Assembly (NCBI GenBank): GCA_964548165.1
Contig: CAZJQD010000006.1
Span: 1 to 64,000 of the forward strand
Reading direction: 5' to 3'
DNA: 64,000 nucleotides
Origin: CAZJQD01 sp964548165 [NCBI: uncultured bacterium]
Lineage (GTDB): Bacteria; UBA8481
Position numbers and translations under genes: made by a program. The notes under the pieces were generated by a model. That model had not been told where the DNA came from, ran no database searches, and saw nothing but the letters and a program-made list of their open reading frames with translations. This document shows positions 55,327 to 64,000 of the stretch, in pieces. How positions within the stretch are numbered: the stretch's first letter is position 1; the number at the start of each line of letters is the position of its first letter.

Positions 55327-56928
55327 ATGCGAGTCTCCGAGCGGATGCTGAAGAACGATTCCCTGCGCCACCTCCAGGCCGCGCAGGTGGCCGTCGACAC
55401 GATCCAGGAGAAGCTCTCGACCAACAAGGAGGTCAACCTCCCCTCGGACGATCCGCTCCGCTACGTCACCGCCGCGAAGTTCCGCAGTGCCGTGGCCTCC
55501 AAGGAGCAGTACCTCCGCAACATCACCGACGTCCGGCGATCGCTCAGCGACAACGAGGCCGCGATCGATCGGATCCGAGAACTGATGCAGAAGACCCGCA
55601 TCCTCCTCGTCCAGGCCTCCAACGAGACCCTGACGACAGCCGACACCCAGCTCATCGCCGCCGACGTCCGCTCCTCGCTGGAATCGCTCATCCAGTTCGC
55701 CAACGACCAGGGCCTCGACGGCTACTTCTTCGCCGGCGCCCGGACGGATACGGAACCCTTCGAGGTCCTGCGCGACGCCGACGGCGAGGTCACCGACGTC
55801 CTCTACCGCGGCGACACGACCGCGCGGATCCGCGCCCAGGAGGACGGCTCCACGATCGACACCAACCTCGTGGGCTCACGGTTCTTCCAGGTCGACCCCG
55901 ATTCCGCCACCAGCAGCTTCAGCGTCCAACAGCCCGGGCAGGTCATCGGCAACGTCGACGACAACGCGGACACCGTCGCCGACCTGGCGTCCGGACCGAC
56001 GAGCGGATTCTTCCGCGTGCAGGACCAGCGGATCTGGTTCGACACGACGACCGACTCGCTCCTCGACATCGCCGACCGGATCAACGACTCGGGCGCCGAC
56101 GCCGCGGCTTACGTCCGCGGGACGCTGGTGGGAGCGGACACCGCGCCGGCCGGAACCCTGGCCTCGGCCGGCGCCGCAACCGGCGCGTCCGCGGGAACGA
56201 TCACGATCAACGGCTCCACCATCACCATCGCCGCCAACGCCACGCTCCAGGAGGTCATCGACTCGATCAACGGCGTCAGCGACGAGACCCTGGTCACGGC
56301 CTCCGTCGCCAACGTCGCCGGCGGTTACGCGCTCCAGCTCGACGGCGGCGCCGTCATCGAGGATATCGGCACCGGCCGCTCTGACGCGCTCCAGCGCCTG
56401 GGCGTGACGACCGGATCGCCCGTGCCCGGCAACCTCCAGTCTCGAAATCCCATCAGCTACAGCCTCCAGGTCTCCACCGAGGGCGCCGACCAGCTCCGCC
56501 TCGACGACGAGGACGACAATGGCTTCCTCTCCCGCCTCGGCCTCACCGACGGCTCGCACAACGCGCCCAATAACATCCCGGAGTCGGCGGCCGTCGATCG
56601 CACGCTCTTTGCCGTGCTCGTCGACGCCCTCGACGATCTCGAGACTGGTGACACCCGCTCCCTCAGGAACGATCGCCTGCCCGAGATGGACCGCGCCCTC
56701 GAACGCATGAGCGGCGCGCACGCCGACATCGGGGCTCGCATCGCGCGGCTGGACGTCGCCGAGAACCGCGAGTCCGAGTTCATCCTGCAGGCCAAGACCG
56801 TGATCGCCGAATCCGAGGAACTCGACATCTCGGACGCCGTCATCGAGCTGCGCATCGCCCAGATGCGGCTCCAGACCGCCATCGGCGCCGCCGCCAACCC
56901 CCCCCTCAATCTGCTCAACTTCCTCTGA
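55327..56928 (+). CDS. flgL: Flagellar hook-filament junction protein FlgL
   Basis: 533 residues. N-terminal flagellin-type helix (RVSERMLKNDSLRHLQAAQV, NLPSDDPLRYVTAAKFR), a variable middle with a flagellin-IN type repeat (GTITINGSTITIAANATLQE), and a C-terminal helix ending LLNLLNFL. Longer than enteric FlgL (about 317) because of the middle domain. No flgK, flagellin or other flagellar gene is adjacent, which is unusual. Confidence 0.9.
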   Translation: MRVSERMLKNDSLRHLQAAQVAVDTIQEKLSTNKEVNLPSDDPLRYVTAAKFRSAVASKEQYLRNITDVRRSLSDNEAAIDRIRELMQKTRILLVQASNETLTTADTQLIAADVRSSLESLIQFANDQGLDGYFFAGARTDTEPFEVLRDADGEVTDVLYRGDTTARIRAQEDGSTIDTNLVGSRFFQVDPDSATSSFSVQQPGQVIGNVDDNADTVADLASGPTSGFFRVQDQRIWFDTTTDSLLDIADRINDSGADAAAYVRGTLVGADTAPAGTLASAGAATGASAGTITINGSTITIAANATLQEVIDSINGVSDETLVTASVANVAGGYALQLDGGAVIEDIGTGRSDALQRLGVTTGSPVPGNLQSRNPISYSLQVSTEGADQLRLDDEDDNGFLSRLGLTDGSHNAPNNIPESAAVDRTLFAVLVDALDDLETGDTRSLRNDRLPEMDRALERMSGAHADIGARIARLDVAENRESEFILQAKTVIAESEELDISDAVIELRIAQMRLQTAIGAAANPPLNLLNFL

Positions 56929-56945
56929 ACGAAACCATGGCGAAG

Positions 56946-57120
56946 TAAACACGGAGAAAGACCCGCACCACAGAGGGCGCAGAAAAAGTCAAAGGCCGAC
57001 AAGGATGCCCGTCCCGCGCGGACGACCCGGTGTCCGGGCCGAAATGATGAATCGATGATTAGATTCGCGATTCCGACTCTGACGTTCTCTGTGTCCTCGG
57101 CGTTCTCTGTGGTGAATAGA
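56946..57120. repeat. CACAGAGA-type inverted-repeat element, copy 3
   Basis: Left arm AACACGGAGAAAG then CACCACAGAGGGCGCAG (56948-56985); right arm GTTCTCTGTGTCC then GTTCTCTGTGGTG (57084-57114). Fills the gap between the converging flgL and murJ genes. Confidence 0.65.
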
Positions 57121-57135
57121 TGCGCGTGATCCGGA

Positions 57136-58707
57136 CTACCGCCGGAGCATCCAGAGCACGGCGAGGTAGGCGCCGCCGCCAACGGTGATCTCCACGGCCA
57201 GGCGCGCGATCACCGGCAGGGAGGTCACTACGGGCAGGAAGGAACAGAGCCCGAGTGCGCCCAGCATGGCCCCCAGAGAAACGATCGTCCGCGCCGCGCC
57301 GGCCAGGAGCGCTCTCCCCCCGATCCCGCCGATGCGGCCGCGCAGGACGAAGAGGAGCACCGTCGACTGCACGTAACCCGCAATGGACGCCGAGAGCGCG
57401 ATGCCCAGGTAGCCGAATCCGGCGAAGAGAGCGGCGAAGTTCAAGACGATATTGATGACGACAGAGAGAAGACCGACCTGGACCGCGACGCGCGATTCCT
57501 TACGGGCGTAGAAGGCCGGCGAGAGGATGCGGTTCCACGCGAACGCAGGAACGCCGATGGCATAGGCGGCCAGGGCCAATCCCGTGTGATGCACGTCGGA
57601 CAGGGTGAAGCGCCCATAGTGAAAGAGCGCCGAGATGATGTCGAAGCGGAGCACGATGCAGCCGATCGCCGCGGGTACGGCCAGCTGGAGCGCGTAACCG
57701 AGCGCCTCGCCGAGCGTGTGGCGATAGCGATCGCGATCCTGGGACTCGAAGGAGCGCGCCAGGGATGGCAGCGCGGCCGTCCCGAGGCTCACGGCCACGA
57801 GGCCCAGCGGCAGGTGCATGACGCGATAGCCGAAGTTGAGGAACGCAAGAGCGCCCTCCTGGCCGGTCAAGGTGGCCACGAAGGTGTTCACCAGGACGTT
57901 GATGTTGGTGGCGGCGACGCCGACCACGACGGGCGCCGCCAACCTCAGCATCTTATGAATCTCGGGATCGCGGAGAAAGGGACCCAGCCGGACGGCGCCG
58001 ACCGCGGATCGGTAGCCGGGCAGGAGCATCAGGATCGCGGTCAGGCCCCCAAGCAGCGCGCCCCAGGCCATGCCCACGATCGGCGGCTCCGCGATGTACG
58101 TGAGGCCCCAGCCGGCGAGAATGAACGCCACGTTGAGGCCGGCGGTGGAGAGCGCCGGAAAGAAAAACTTTCCCTCGGAGTTCTGGATCGCCTGGAAGAA
58201 CGCGGCAACGGCGATCAGCATGAGGAACGGGAAGAGCCAACGCGTCAGCGTGACCATCAGGTCGAAACGGAGCGGATCGCCGACGAAACCCGGAGCAATG
58301 GCGGCACAGAGCGGTTCCGCCAGGAGGATGCCGAGGGCGACCACGGTGAGCGAACCGGCGAGCACCAGGGCGAGGGCGGAGGCTGCGAAGCGCGATGCCG
58401 CCGCGCGTCCTACCTTCTCACGCAGGCCGATGTACGACGGGACGACAGCGGCCGAGGCGATATTCTCCGCGAGGAGGTCGCGGAAGAAGTTCGGGATGCG
58501 AAACGCCGCCACGAACGCCTCGGTCGCGGGACCCGCTCCGAAGAGCACGGCGAAGGTCTGCTCCCGAAGGAGACCCGTGATACGCGAGAGCGCGACGCCG
58601 GCGCCCATCGAGGCGGCGTTCCGGCCAAGTCGGGATCGGCGCGGCGAGGGTGATGGAGCGGCCGCGCCGCCGGGGGAAGGCGGCGACCCGGGACCCTCAG
58701 CGACCAC
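57136..58707 (-). CDS. murJ: Lipid II flippase MurJ
   Basis: 523 residues, about 14 hydrophobic segments, MOP fold. SRITGLLREQTFAVLFGAGP and FRIPNFFRDLLAENIASAAVVP are the MurJ/MviN signature. Moves lipid II across the inner membrane for peptidoglycan. GTG start with a Pro/Ser-rich N-terminal extension; ATG 58608 would remove it. Lies 34 nt downstream of the GAF-GGDEF gene. Confidence 0.95.
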   Translation of the reverse strand: MVAEGPGSPPSPGGAAAPSPSPRRSRLGRNAASMGAGVALSRITGLLREQTFAVLFGAGPATEAFVAAFRIPNFFRDLLAENIASAAVVPSYIGLREKVGRAAASRFAASALALVLAGSLTVVALGILLAEPLCAAIAPGFVGDPLRFDLMVTLTRWLFPFLMLIAVAAFFQAIQNSEGKFFFPALSTAGLNVAFILAGWGLTYIAEPPIVGMAWGALLGGLTAILMLLPGYRSAVGAVRLGPFLRDPEIHKMLRLAAPVVVGVAATNINVLVNTFVATLTGQEGALAFLNFGYRVMHLPLGLVAVSLGTAALPSLARSFESQDRDRYRHTLGEALGYALQLAVPAAIGCIVLRFDIISALFHYGRFTLSDVHHTGLALAAYAIGVPAFAWNRILSPAFYARKESRVAVQVGLLSVVINIVLNFAALFAGFGYLGIALSASIAGYVQSTVLLFVLRGRIGGIGGRALLAGAARTIVSLGAMLGALGLCSFLPVVTSLPVIARLAVEITVGGGAYLAVLWMLRR

Positions 58708-58740
58708 GCGGTGGATGGAGCGGGAGGGCCCGGCGCGCGT

Positions 58741-61047
58741 TTAGGCCGCGCCGCCGGCCGACTCGGGCACGACCGCGGTCGGCACGGCCGCGGCCGAGCG
58801 CGCGAAGGCGGCGCCGCGCGTGGGCTTGCTCAACCGGCTCTCTGCCGCATCGAGGAGTTCCTCCCACCGTATCCCCTCGGAGAGCGAGGCATGAGCGGTC
58901 ACGCTGTGAACGGGGGTCTCGAAGAGCGTCATCAGGCTGGAATTGTCGAGGATCTCCTGGAGCGATCGACGGACGGGGGCCGCATCGCCACGAATGGCGG
59001 CCGCGAACCGGCCGCCGTCAATGCGGGCCACGACGCCGTCCGGTCCGACGGCGGTCTCCAGGACGTTGGCGATGCGTCGAAGGAGCACGCCCACCTCCTT
59101 GCGCCCATACTCGGCCAGGAGCGCGTCCAGGTTCTCGATGCCCACCGTCATGACACTCAACTCGCCGCCCAGCGCCATGACGCCCAACCGGCGGCGAAAC
59201 CCGCGCTCGTTGGCTGCTCCCGTCAAGGCGTCGGTGTCGAGTTCGCGGCGAGCCTCTTCGAGCCGGTCGAGCGCGACAAGGACGGGATGCACCGTTCCCG
59301 CGACGCCGGCCACGATCTCCATGCTCTCCGCGCTGAACGCCTGCTTCTGGTTGCTGACAAGAACGACCACGCTCCGGGGCGTCCGACCAGGACCGACCGG
59401 GAACGCCAGGAAGCTCTCGCCCTCCTCCACCGGCGCTCGGCGGCGATCGCCGCGCTGGGCAGTAACGGGGCGACCGGCGAGCGCGGTCCAGCCCAATAGC
59501 CCCTCGTCCAAGGGGAGCGATCCGTCGGTGGGCGTGCACCCAGCCACGGCCTCGATCGTGTATTCCTTCTCGCCGCGACGCCACGCGATCGCGGCCGTGG
59601 CCGCCGTCTTCTTCAAGAGGACGGAGAATATCCGATCCCAGACCTCCTCGGTGGACTCGGCCGGCAGGAGCTCGTTCGAGAACTTGACCAGCTCGCCCTC
59701 GCTCTCGGCCGCTCCCTGGGCAAGCGCGGCGTTGTAGACGCGCACGAGCGCGCCCCCGAGATCGGAAGCCACGTCGGTCAGGATGCCCTCGATGCGCGAG
59801 TCGATGGTGCGCGCCGAGGCCGTCTCCACGACGAGAACGCCGAGCGCCTGTCCCTTGTGCAGGATCGGGAGGGCCAGGAGCAATTCGGGTACGCTGGGGT
59901 TCTGAACCTTCGTGGCGCGATACTGGGCCGCCAGCGCCGCGCCCTCGAGCCGAAACGGGCTGGCCTGCTGGGACGCCTGCGTCACGGCGCGGAGCATCAT
60001 CGGCTCCTTCACCTCGTTGCCCCAGATGCCGTGAAAGCCGATGGCGGCGCGGCGCGAGGGGGTGCCGGTCTCGTCGAGGAGATAGATCGCCAGGGCCTGG
60101 AAATCGGCGAGCGTCACGAGCTCCTTCAGGGTCGCCGCGGCGGCCGCGTCCAGGTCGACGGCATCGTAGGCCGCGCGCAGGAGCCTCCAGGACTCCCGGA
60201 TGCGATCGCTCTCGTGGCGCGCCTTATCCATCGTCTCCTCGGCCCCCAGGACGCGAGCCAGGAGACCGGCAATGGCGACGAGCGCCTCGTCCGTGCCCTC
60301 GGGAAACGCGTCGGCCTTGGAGTGATCGAGCGCGATGACGCCGACAACCTCGCCCCGCGCCAGGATCGGTGCGGCGGCGAAGGACGCGACCTGCTCGCCC
60401 GCGGCACGGTAATAGCCCATCGAGCGCCCCTCGTGGTGGAGGTTGCCGACGACCATCGGGCGCTTGTGCTGGGCCACCCAGCCCACGAGCCCGACACCCA
60501 CGCGGATCGTGGCCAGGCGGGCAATGGAGGGCGTGCGGGAGACGAACGCGCGCTGGACGAGCACGCCCTTGTTCTCACCCCGCAGGAAGATATTGGCGCT
60601 CTGGAAGTCGAAGCGCGTCTTGATGACGTCGAGCGTGGCCTGGAGAAAATCGTCCACGTCCTCCCAGGCCGGAGCAAAGGCATTGTTCAGGGGGATGACC
60701 TCGGCCATCGGAGCGGCGTCCGCGGCGGAGGCCTGGGCAAGAGTTGCCGCCGGACGCGCCGACGCCATCCGCGCGGAACCTCGCGCCGTCACCGGCTCCG
60801 CGCTCTCGATGCGGCGGATGACCACGATGTAGGCAATGGCGGCAATGGCGACGGCGGGGGCGAGCCGCTCGAAGAGGACGAGCACGACGGCCAGCGAACC
60901 GATGAAAAGCGCGCGCCGAACCAGCGTCGCCCACCCCGCCGGGGTGCGGAGCGCCCGGGCCATCTCGCCCAGGGCCTCGTCGACGCGTTGGCGGCTGAGG
61001 CGGGCATGGGAGAGGGAATAGTCGCGAAATCTGGTGGCTGCGTTCAT
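58741..61047 (-). CDS. Membrane-anchored multi-GAF protein with degenerate GGDEF domain
   Basis: 768 residues. Two hydrophobic segments (about 45-77), three GAF-like domains (about 130-285, 300-445, 465-595; VGLVGWVAQHKRPMVVGN in the first), then a GGDEF fold (about 600-740; DALTGAANERGFRRRL). The signature GGDEF position reads DGGRF, and no RxxD site is seen, so cyclase activity is unlikely; it may be a receptor or scaffold. The ATG at 61047 is chosen because the N-terminal extension from 61179 looks non-coding. Confidence 0.85.
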   Translation of the reverse strand: MNAATRFRDYSLSHARLSRQRVDEALGEMARALRTPAGWATLVRRALFIGSLAVVLVLFERLAPAVAIAAIAYIVVIRRIESAEPVTARGSARMASARPAATLAQASAADAAPMAEVIPLNNAFAPAWEDVDDFLQATLDVIKTRFDFQSANIFLRGENKGVLVQRAFVSRTPSIARLATIRVGVGLVGWVAQHKRPMVVGNLHHEGRSMGYYRAAGEQVASFAAAPILARGEVVGVIALDHSKADAFPEGTDEALVAIAGLLARVLGAEETMDKARHESDRIRESWRLLRAAYDAVDLDAAAAATLKELVTLADFQALAIYLLDETGTPSRRAAIGFHGIWGNEVKEPMMLRAVTQASQQASPFRLEGAALAAQYRATKVQNPSVPELLLALPILHKGQALGVLVVETASARTIDSRIEGILTDVASDLGGALVRVYNAALAQGAAESEGELVKFSNELLPAESTEEVWDRIFSVLLKKTAATAAIAWRRGEKEYTIEAVAGCTPTDGSLPLDEGLLGWTALAGRPVTAQRGDRRRAPVEEGESFLAFPVGPGRTPRSVVVLVSNQKQAFSAESMEIVAGVAGTVHPVLVALDRLEEARRELDTDALTGAANERGFRRRLGVMALGGELSVMTVGIENLDALLAEYGRKEVGVLLRRIANVLETAVGPDGVVARIDGGRFAAAIRGDAAPVRRSLQEILDNSSLMTLFETPVHSVTAHASLSEGIRWEELLDAAESRLSKPTRGAAFARSAAAVPTAVVPESAGGAA

Positions 61048-61142
61048 GCGTCGTGTCCACCTGTTGCATCGGTGAGGTTTGACGAGGTCTTGAGAGAAAA
61101 AGCCCTCCGCCCATGCAAATAGGCAGTACCACGACGCTGGAT

Positions 61143-61148
61143 TAGGAT
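61143..61148 (+). promoter_or_regulatory. TANNNT -10 box of GT-C-like gene
   Basis: TAGGAT, 7 nt before ATG 61156. Confidence 0.4.
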
Positions 61149-61155
61149 ACGGCCG

Positions 61156-62739
61156 ATGAAGGCACTCCGGTTCGTCCATCCCCGATCAGCAGCCTGGCCC
61201 CTCCTGGCCTGCGCGGCGCTGGCCTGGTGGGCCTTCTCGCCGGGCCTCTTCTCGCCCGACTCGATCGATCAGATCCAACAGGCCTTCGCCTGGTCCTTCG
61301 ATGACTGGCATCCGCCCTTTCCCGCCATGCTGGCCGGATTGCTCTTCAAGCTCGGTCTCCCCGTCGCCGGCCTGACATTCCTCCTGGCCCTGGCCTGGGC
61401 ACTCGCCTGCGGAATGGTCATGGATGCCCTGATGCCTCGGAGCCACGGGACACTTGACGACTCCGCTCCGGGCGACGAGATCGCCGCCGAACGTGGGAGC
61501 CTCTCGCTCTTCTGGTTCCTCCTTCTCAGTGGCTGGGCCCTTTTACCGCCGTGGCCGTTTTATGCCGTGACGTTCTGGAAGGACTGCGGAACGGCCATCG
61601 GGTTACTGCTTCTCATCGCGGGCCTTCTTCGAGCCGCGGCTCTTCACCCTGCGGAACGAGAAAAGAACGCGCGCGGGAGTGTGACCCTCGCCGCGAGCCT
61701 GCGCGCATCGTTCCTCGCGCGTGGTCCCCAGGCGCTGATGCTCGCCGGGTCCCTCCTGGCTGCTCTCTCCCGCCATAACGCCGGCGTACTCCTTCCCCTC
61801 GCGGGACTGGGAATCGCGCTCGCGGAGCCGGTCGCGAACTGCGGAGCAGGAGGGGTCTCAGGAGGCGGCTCAGGCGATTCTCCCCGGAAAGCTCTTCCTC
61901 GTCTCTCCGCCCGGATCGTCGGCTTCCTCCTCCCCTTCGTTCTCGTCTTCGCCGTGAGCCGATTGCTCCCCGTCCTCGCCCCGATCGCCGAGAAGCCGAT
62001 CGGCGCCGTCGTCATGGCGCATGAGTTGGCCATCGCGGTCCATGCCGATCCGGAACTGGCCGCCAGCCTCCCGTACACCGCGGCGAGCATCGCGACGCGC
62101 TACCCGGTGACGATCGAGCGGGGCGACCTGGCCGCGCTCGTGGGTCGAACCTGGTGGCTCGGTCCCGATCTCGGACAGACGCTCGATCCCGCCCTGGTTC
62201 GCGACGAATACCTCACCCTTCTAAGAACCCGGCCGCTTCTCGTCGCGGAACTGAAACTGCTCTCGTGGATCAACCTCTGGAATACGACCGGATCGACCTT
62301 CTGGCACCAGGCGATCATCGAGCCCAACGAGCTCGGATTGCAGTGGTCGACGCAAGGCACTGGTCTTCGCGAGGCCTGGCTCACGTGGTCGCGCGAGCTC
62401 TGGCAGAATCCGCCCACGCGATTCCTCCTCGCCGGACATTTTCCGTGGATGATCGGAAGCGTCCTCATCGCGCTGGCCGCCCTATTTCGCGTGGCATCCC
62501 GCCGCGACACGGCCTCGACGCTTGCGCTCCTGGCCGCGCTCGCGCCGCCAACCTACGCGCTCAGCTTCCTCGCGACCTATGCCGTTGCCGACTACCGCTA
62601 CCTCTATCCCACCACGCTCGCGGTCCAGGTTCTCTTCCTGGGCCTTACGCGGTCGGCGCTGGTTCTCCAGGGCCAGGCGCGTCGGAGCCCGCCGCCCCGG
62701 TCGACTGCGCCCGGGCCAGCGACTCCAGGAGCTCCCTGA
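61156..62739 (+). CDS. Polytopic GT-C-like membrane protein
   Basis: 527 residues, about ten hydrophobic segments. The first loop has LFSPDSIDQIQQAF followed by DDWHPPFPAMLAGL, the acidic and HPP motif of lipid-linked glycosyltransferases. A soluble loop (about 290-400) follows. Substrate unknown. Its last 95 bp overlap the converging dusB gene. Confidence 0.78.
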   Translation: MKALRFVHPRSAAWPLLACAALAWWAFSPGLFSPDSIDQIQQAFAWSFDDWHPPFPAMLAGLLFKLGLPVAGLTFLLALAWALACGMVMDALMPRSHGTLDDSAPGDEIAAERGSLSLFWFLLLSGWALLPPWPFYAVTFWKDCGTAIGLLLLIAGLLRAAALHPAEREKNARGSVTLAASLRASFLARGPQALMLAGSLLAALSRHNAGVLLPLAGLGIALAEPVANCGAGGVSGGGSGDSPRKALPRLSARIVGFLLPFVLVFAVSRLLPVLAPIAEKPIGAVVMAHELAIAVHADPELAASLPYTAASIATRYPVTIERGDLAALVGRTWWLGPDLGQTLDPALVRDEYLTLLRTRPLLVAELKLLSWINLWNTTGSTFWHQAIIEPNELGLQWSTQGTGLREAWLTWSRELWQNPPTRFLLAGHFPWMIGSVLIALAALFRVASRRDTASTLALLAALAPPTYALSFLATYAVADYRYLYPTTLAVQVLFLGLTRSALVLQGQARRSPPPRSTAPGPATPGAP

Positions 62740-63685
62740 CCGCGCGCGAATCCGGCGCCGTCACGAGGGCATGGCGGATACGAGCCGCGCCCGGCATCCC
62801 GCGCACGTACTCCACCAGGTGTCGCCGGAACGGGCGGATCCCGTCCTCGCCGTCGAAGGCGACGACGTAGGCGAGGTGATCGAGCGCCACGGCGACAGCA
62901 TCGGGACGCGGCGGCGCGGGTTGACCCAGCGCGGCGGCGCGAGCCTCGCCCAGGAACCAGGGCCGTCCCATCATGCCGCGAGCGATGAGCACCCCCGTCG
63001 CTCCACCCTCCAGGCACTCCAGGACATCGGCGGGCGCGAAGACGTCGCCGGCCGCGACCACCGGGATGGGCAGGCGGCGCGCAACCTCCAGGACCTTGGC
63101 GCGATCGGACCGTCCCGTGTACATCTGCGCCGCCGTCCGCCCGTGAATGGTCACGGCGTCCGCGCCCGCCTCCACCATCGCGTCAACCATGCGATCGATC
63201 GAGACCTCCTGGACCCCGAGCCTCAACTTCACGCCGACCGGCCGATCCGTCTCCGCCTTGACCGCCCGCACGACGGCGGCGGCCCGCGCGGGATCGTCCA
63301 TCAGCGACGCTCCGCAGGACGCCTTGAGAATCTTCCGGACGGGACAGGCCATGTTGATGTCGACGACCGCGGGGTTGCAGAGGTTGATGCGATTCATCGT
63401 GCGGGCCATCACGAGGTCGTCGCCGCCCATGATCTGGATCCCGACCGGCGCCGGCTCCTCCGCGACCGTCTCGATCATCTTGATGGTCCGCGCGCTGTCA
63501 TGGACGAGCGCCTGCGTGGCGACCATCTCGGTGTGCAGGAGCCCGTCGCTGAATCGCCTGAGGATCGTGCGGAAGGGGTAATCGGTGATCTCCGCCAGGG
63601 GCGCCGCCACGACCGGGCACCGGGCCAGGATCGCCCGGTAGCCGGGCGGCGCTTTCGGAATCGCCATCATGACGGGTTGCTCCAC
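62645..63685 (-). CDS. dusB: tRNA-dihydrouridine synthase (DusB-like)
   Basis: FMN enzyme reducing uridine in tRNA. 346 residues from GTG 63685. VVAAPLAEITDYPFRTILRR, catalytic Cys in DINMACPVRKI, VGVKLRLGVQE, VTIHGRTAAQMYTG, VVAAGDVFAPAD, LIARGMMGRPW. GTG 63685 lies 6 nt after TATCGT, favoured over the upstream frame start at 63700. C-terminal Ala/Pro-rich tail overlaps the preceding converging gene. Confidence 0.93.
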   Translation of the reverse strand: MEQPVMMAIPKAPPGYRAILARCPVVAAPLAEITDYPFRTILRRFSDGLLHTEMVATQALVHDSARTIKMIETVAEEPAPVGIQIMGGDDLVMARTMNRINLCNPAVVDINMACPVRKILKASCGASLMDDPARAAAVVRAVKAETDRPVGVKLRLGVQEVSIDRMVDAMVEAGADAVTIHGRTAAQMYTGRSDRAKVLEVARRLPIPVVAAGDVFAPADVLECLEGGATGVLIARGMMGRPWFLGEARAAALGQPAPPRPDAVAVALDHLAYVVAFDGEDGIRPFRRHLVEYVRGMPGAARIRHALVTAPDSRAVRELLESLARAQSTGAAGSDAPGPGEPAPTA

Positions 63686-63691
63686 GCGAGG

Positions 63692-63697
63692 ACGATA
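63692..63697 (-). promoter_or_regulatory. TANNNT -10 box of dusB
   Basis: TATCGT on the minus strand, 6 nt before GTG 63685. Confidence 0.4.
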
Positions 63698-63719
63698 CAC
63701 GAACCGGGGCTACTACTCA

Positions 63720-63902
63720 CGACCGTCCCGGCTACCGTCACGACTGCCCCGGCAAAGCCGGGACAGCCGCATGGCCGGGTCAGTCGCCGCAACGATCGCC
63801 GCTCGCGGAGTCGAGCAAGGCGTTGGGGGCACGCGAACACACGCGTGTGGGACAGCTCCCCCTCGGACTCCCAGGCGCGCCTGTCCCCCCATCGCTTTCA
63901 CT
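63720..63902 (+). repeat. 183-bp dispersed repeat, copy B
   Basis: Direct copy of 20037-20217 with scattered substitutions; same orientation, same internal hairpins. It sits upstream of dusB and downstream of the partial gene at the right edge. Confidence 0.85.
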
Positions 63903-63949
63903 CGAAAAGACACGACTTGTGAATAGCCTGAAAAATTGCGGGCCTGGAC

Positions 63950-64000
63950 CTATTCAGGCAGCATCCCCCAGAGCGAGTCGTACTCGCTGACGACGACGCC
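63950..64000 (-). CDS. 3' end of an unidentified gene
   Basis: Sixteen codons plus TAG enter from the right edge on the minus strand, reading GVVVSEYDSLWGMLPE. Third positions are mostly G or C, as in real genes here. Too short to identify. Confidence 0.5.
   Translation of the reverse strand, partial: GVVVSEYDSLWGMLPE

Overview
The window is high-GC DNA from a Gram-negative bacterium. It carries lipid A genes (skp, lpxD, lpxC-fabZ, lpxA), a flagellar hook-filament junction protein, MurJ, an EnvC-like factor and a housekeeping sigma-70. Genes are dense, and overlapping stop/start codons (ATGA, GTGA, TGATG) are very common. The fused LpxC-FabZ enzyme is usual in Bacteroidetes and relatives and occurs in some PVC-type lineages. 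With the many intergenic repeats this suggests an uncultured FCB/PVC-like lineage, but the sequence alone does not fix the phylum. There is no rRNA, tRNA, CRISPR array, transposase or prophage.

Layout. 1-13 kb: a partial metH, a CNNM-type transporter, a membrane protein, a GFA-family protein, a flavin amine oxidase, a YkvA-like/TerC pair divergent from an NhaR-like LysR regulator, a GT-C-like membrane protein and a B12-radical SAM protein. 13-18 kb: a membrane protein, an EnvC-like factor, prfB with its programmed frameshift, and a DUF5693-like protein. 18-29.5 kb: chaperone and information-processing genes (grpE, dnaJ, prmA, rsmE, HIT, yqeY, smr, an FtsA-like ATPase, dnaG, rpoD). 29.5-34.5 kb: corA, then the skp-lpx operon. 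34.7-41.4 kb: envelope sugar genes (flippase, GT4, epimerase, rmlC-like, rmlD-like) with a diguanylate cyclase and a histidine phosphatase. 41.4-44.2 kb: a DnaE-type PHP domain fused to TPRs, and a TrmJ-like methyltransferase. 44.2-54.5 kb: a probable specialised-metabolism region holding a geranylgeranyl-reductase-like flavoprotein, a two-component system with a sigma-54 activator, a type III polyketide synthase with a YceI protein, and a redoxin / class IV aminotransferase / SDR / ketosynthase / BioF-like operon. 54.8-64 kb: DoxX, FlgL, MurJ, a GAF-GGDEF sensor, a GT-C-like protein, DusB and the 3' end of one more gene.

Four patterns cut across the annotation. (i) Thirteen transcription-unit heads have a TANNNT box 6 or 7 nt before the start codon and no Shine-Dalgarno, so leaderless transcription looks common. 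(ii) At least three families of intergenic repeat are present, one placed directly at promoters and another forming the 3' end of a sugar epimerase gene. (iii) Short tandem duplications have struck two translational-coupling junctions; at ftsA-like/dnaG the result is a 17-codon relay ORF that keeps both ATGA couplings. (iv) The sigma-54 response regulator has no ATG, GTG or TTG start; its best start is ATT, overlapping the kinase stop.
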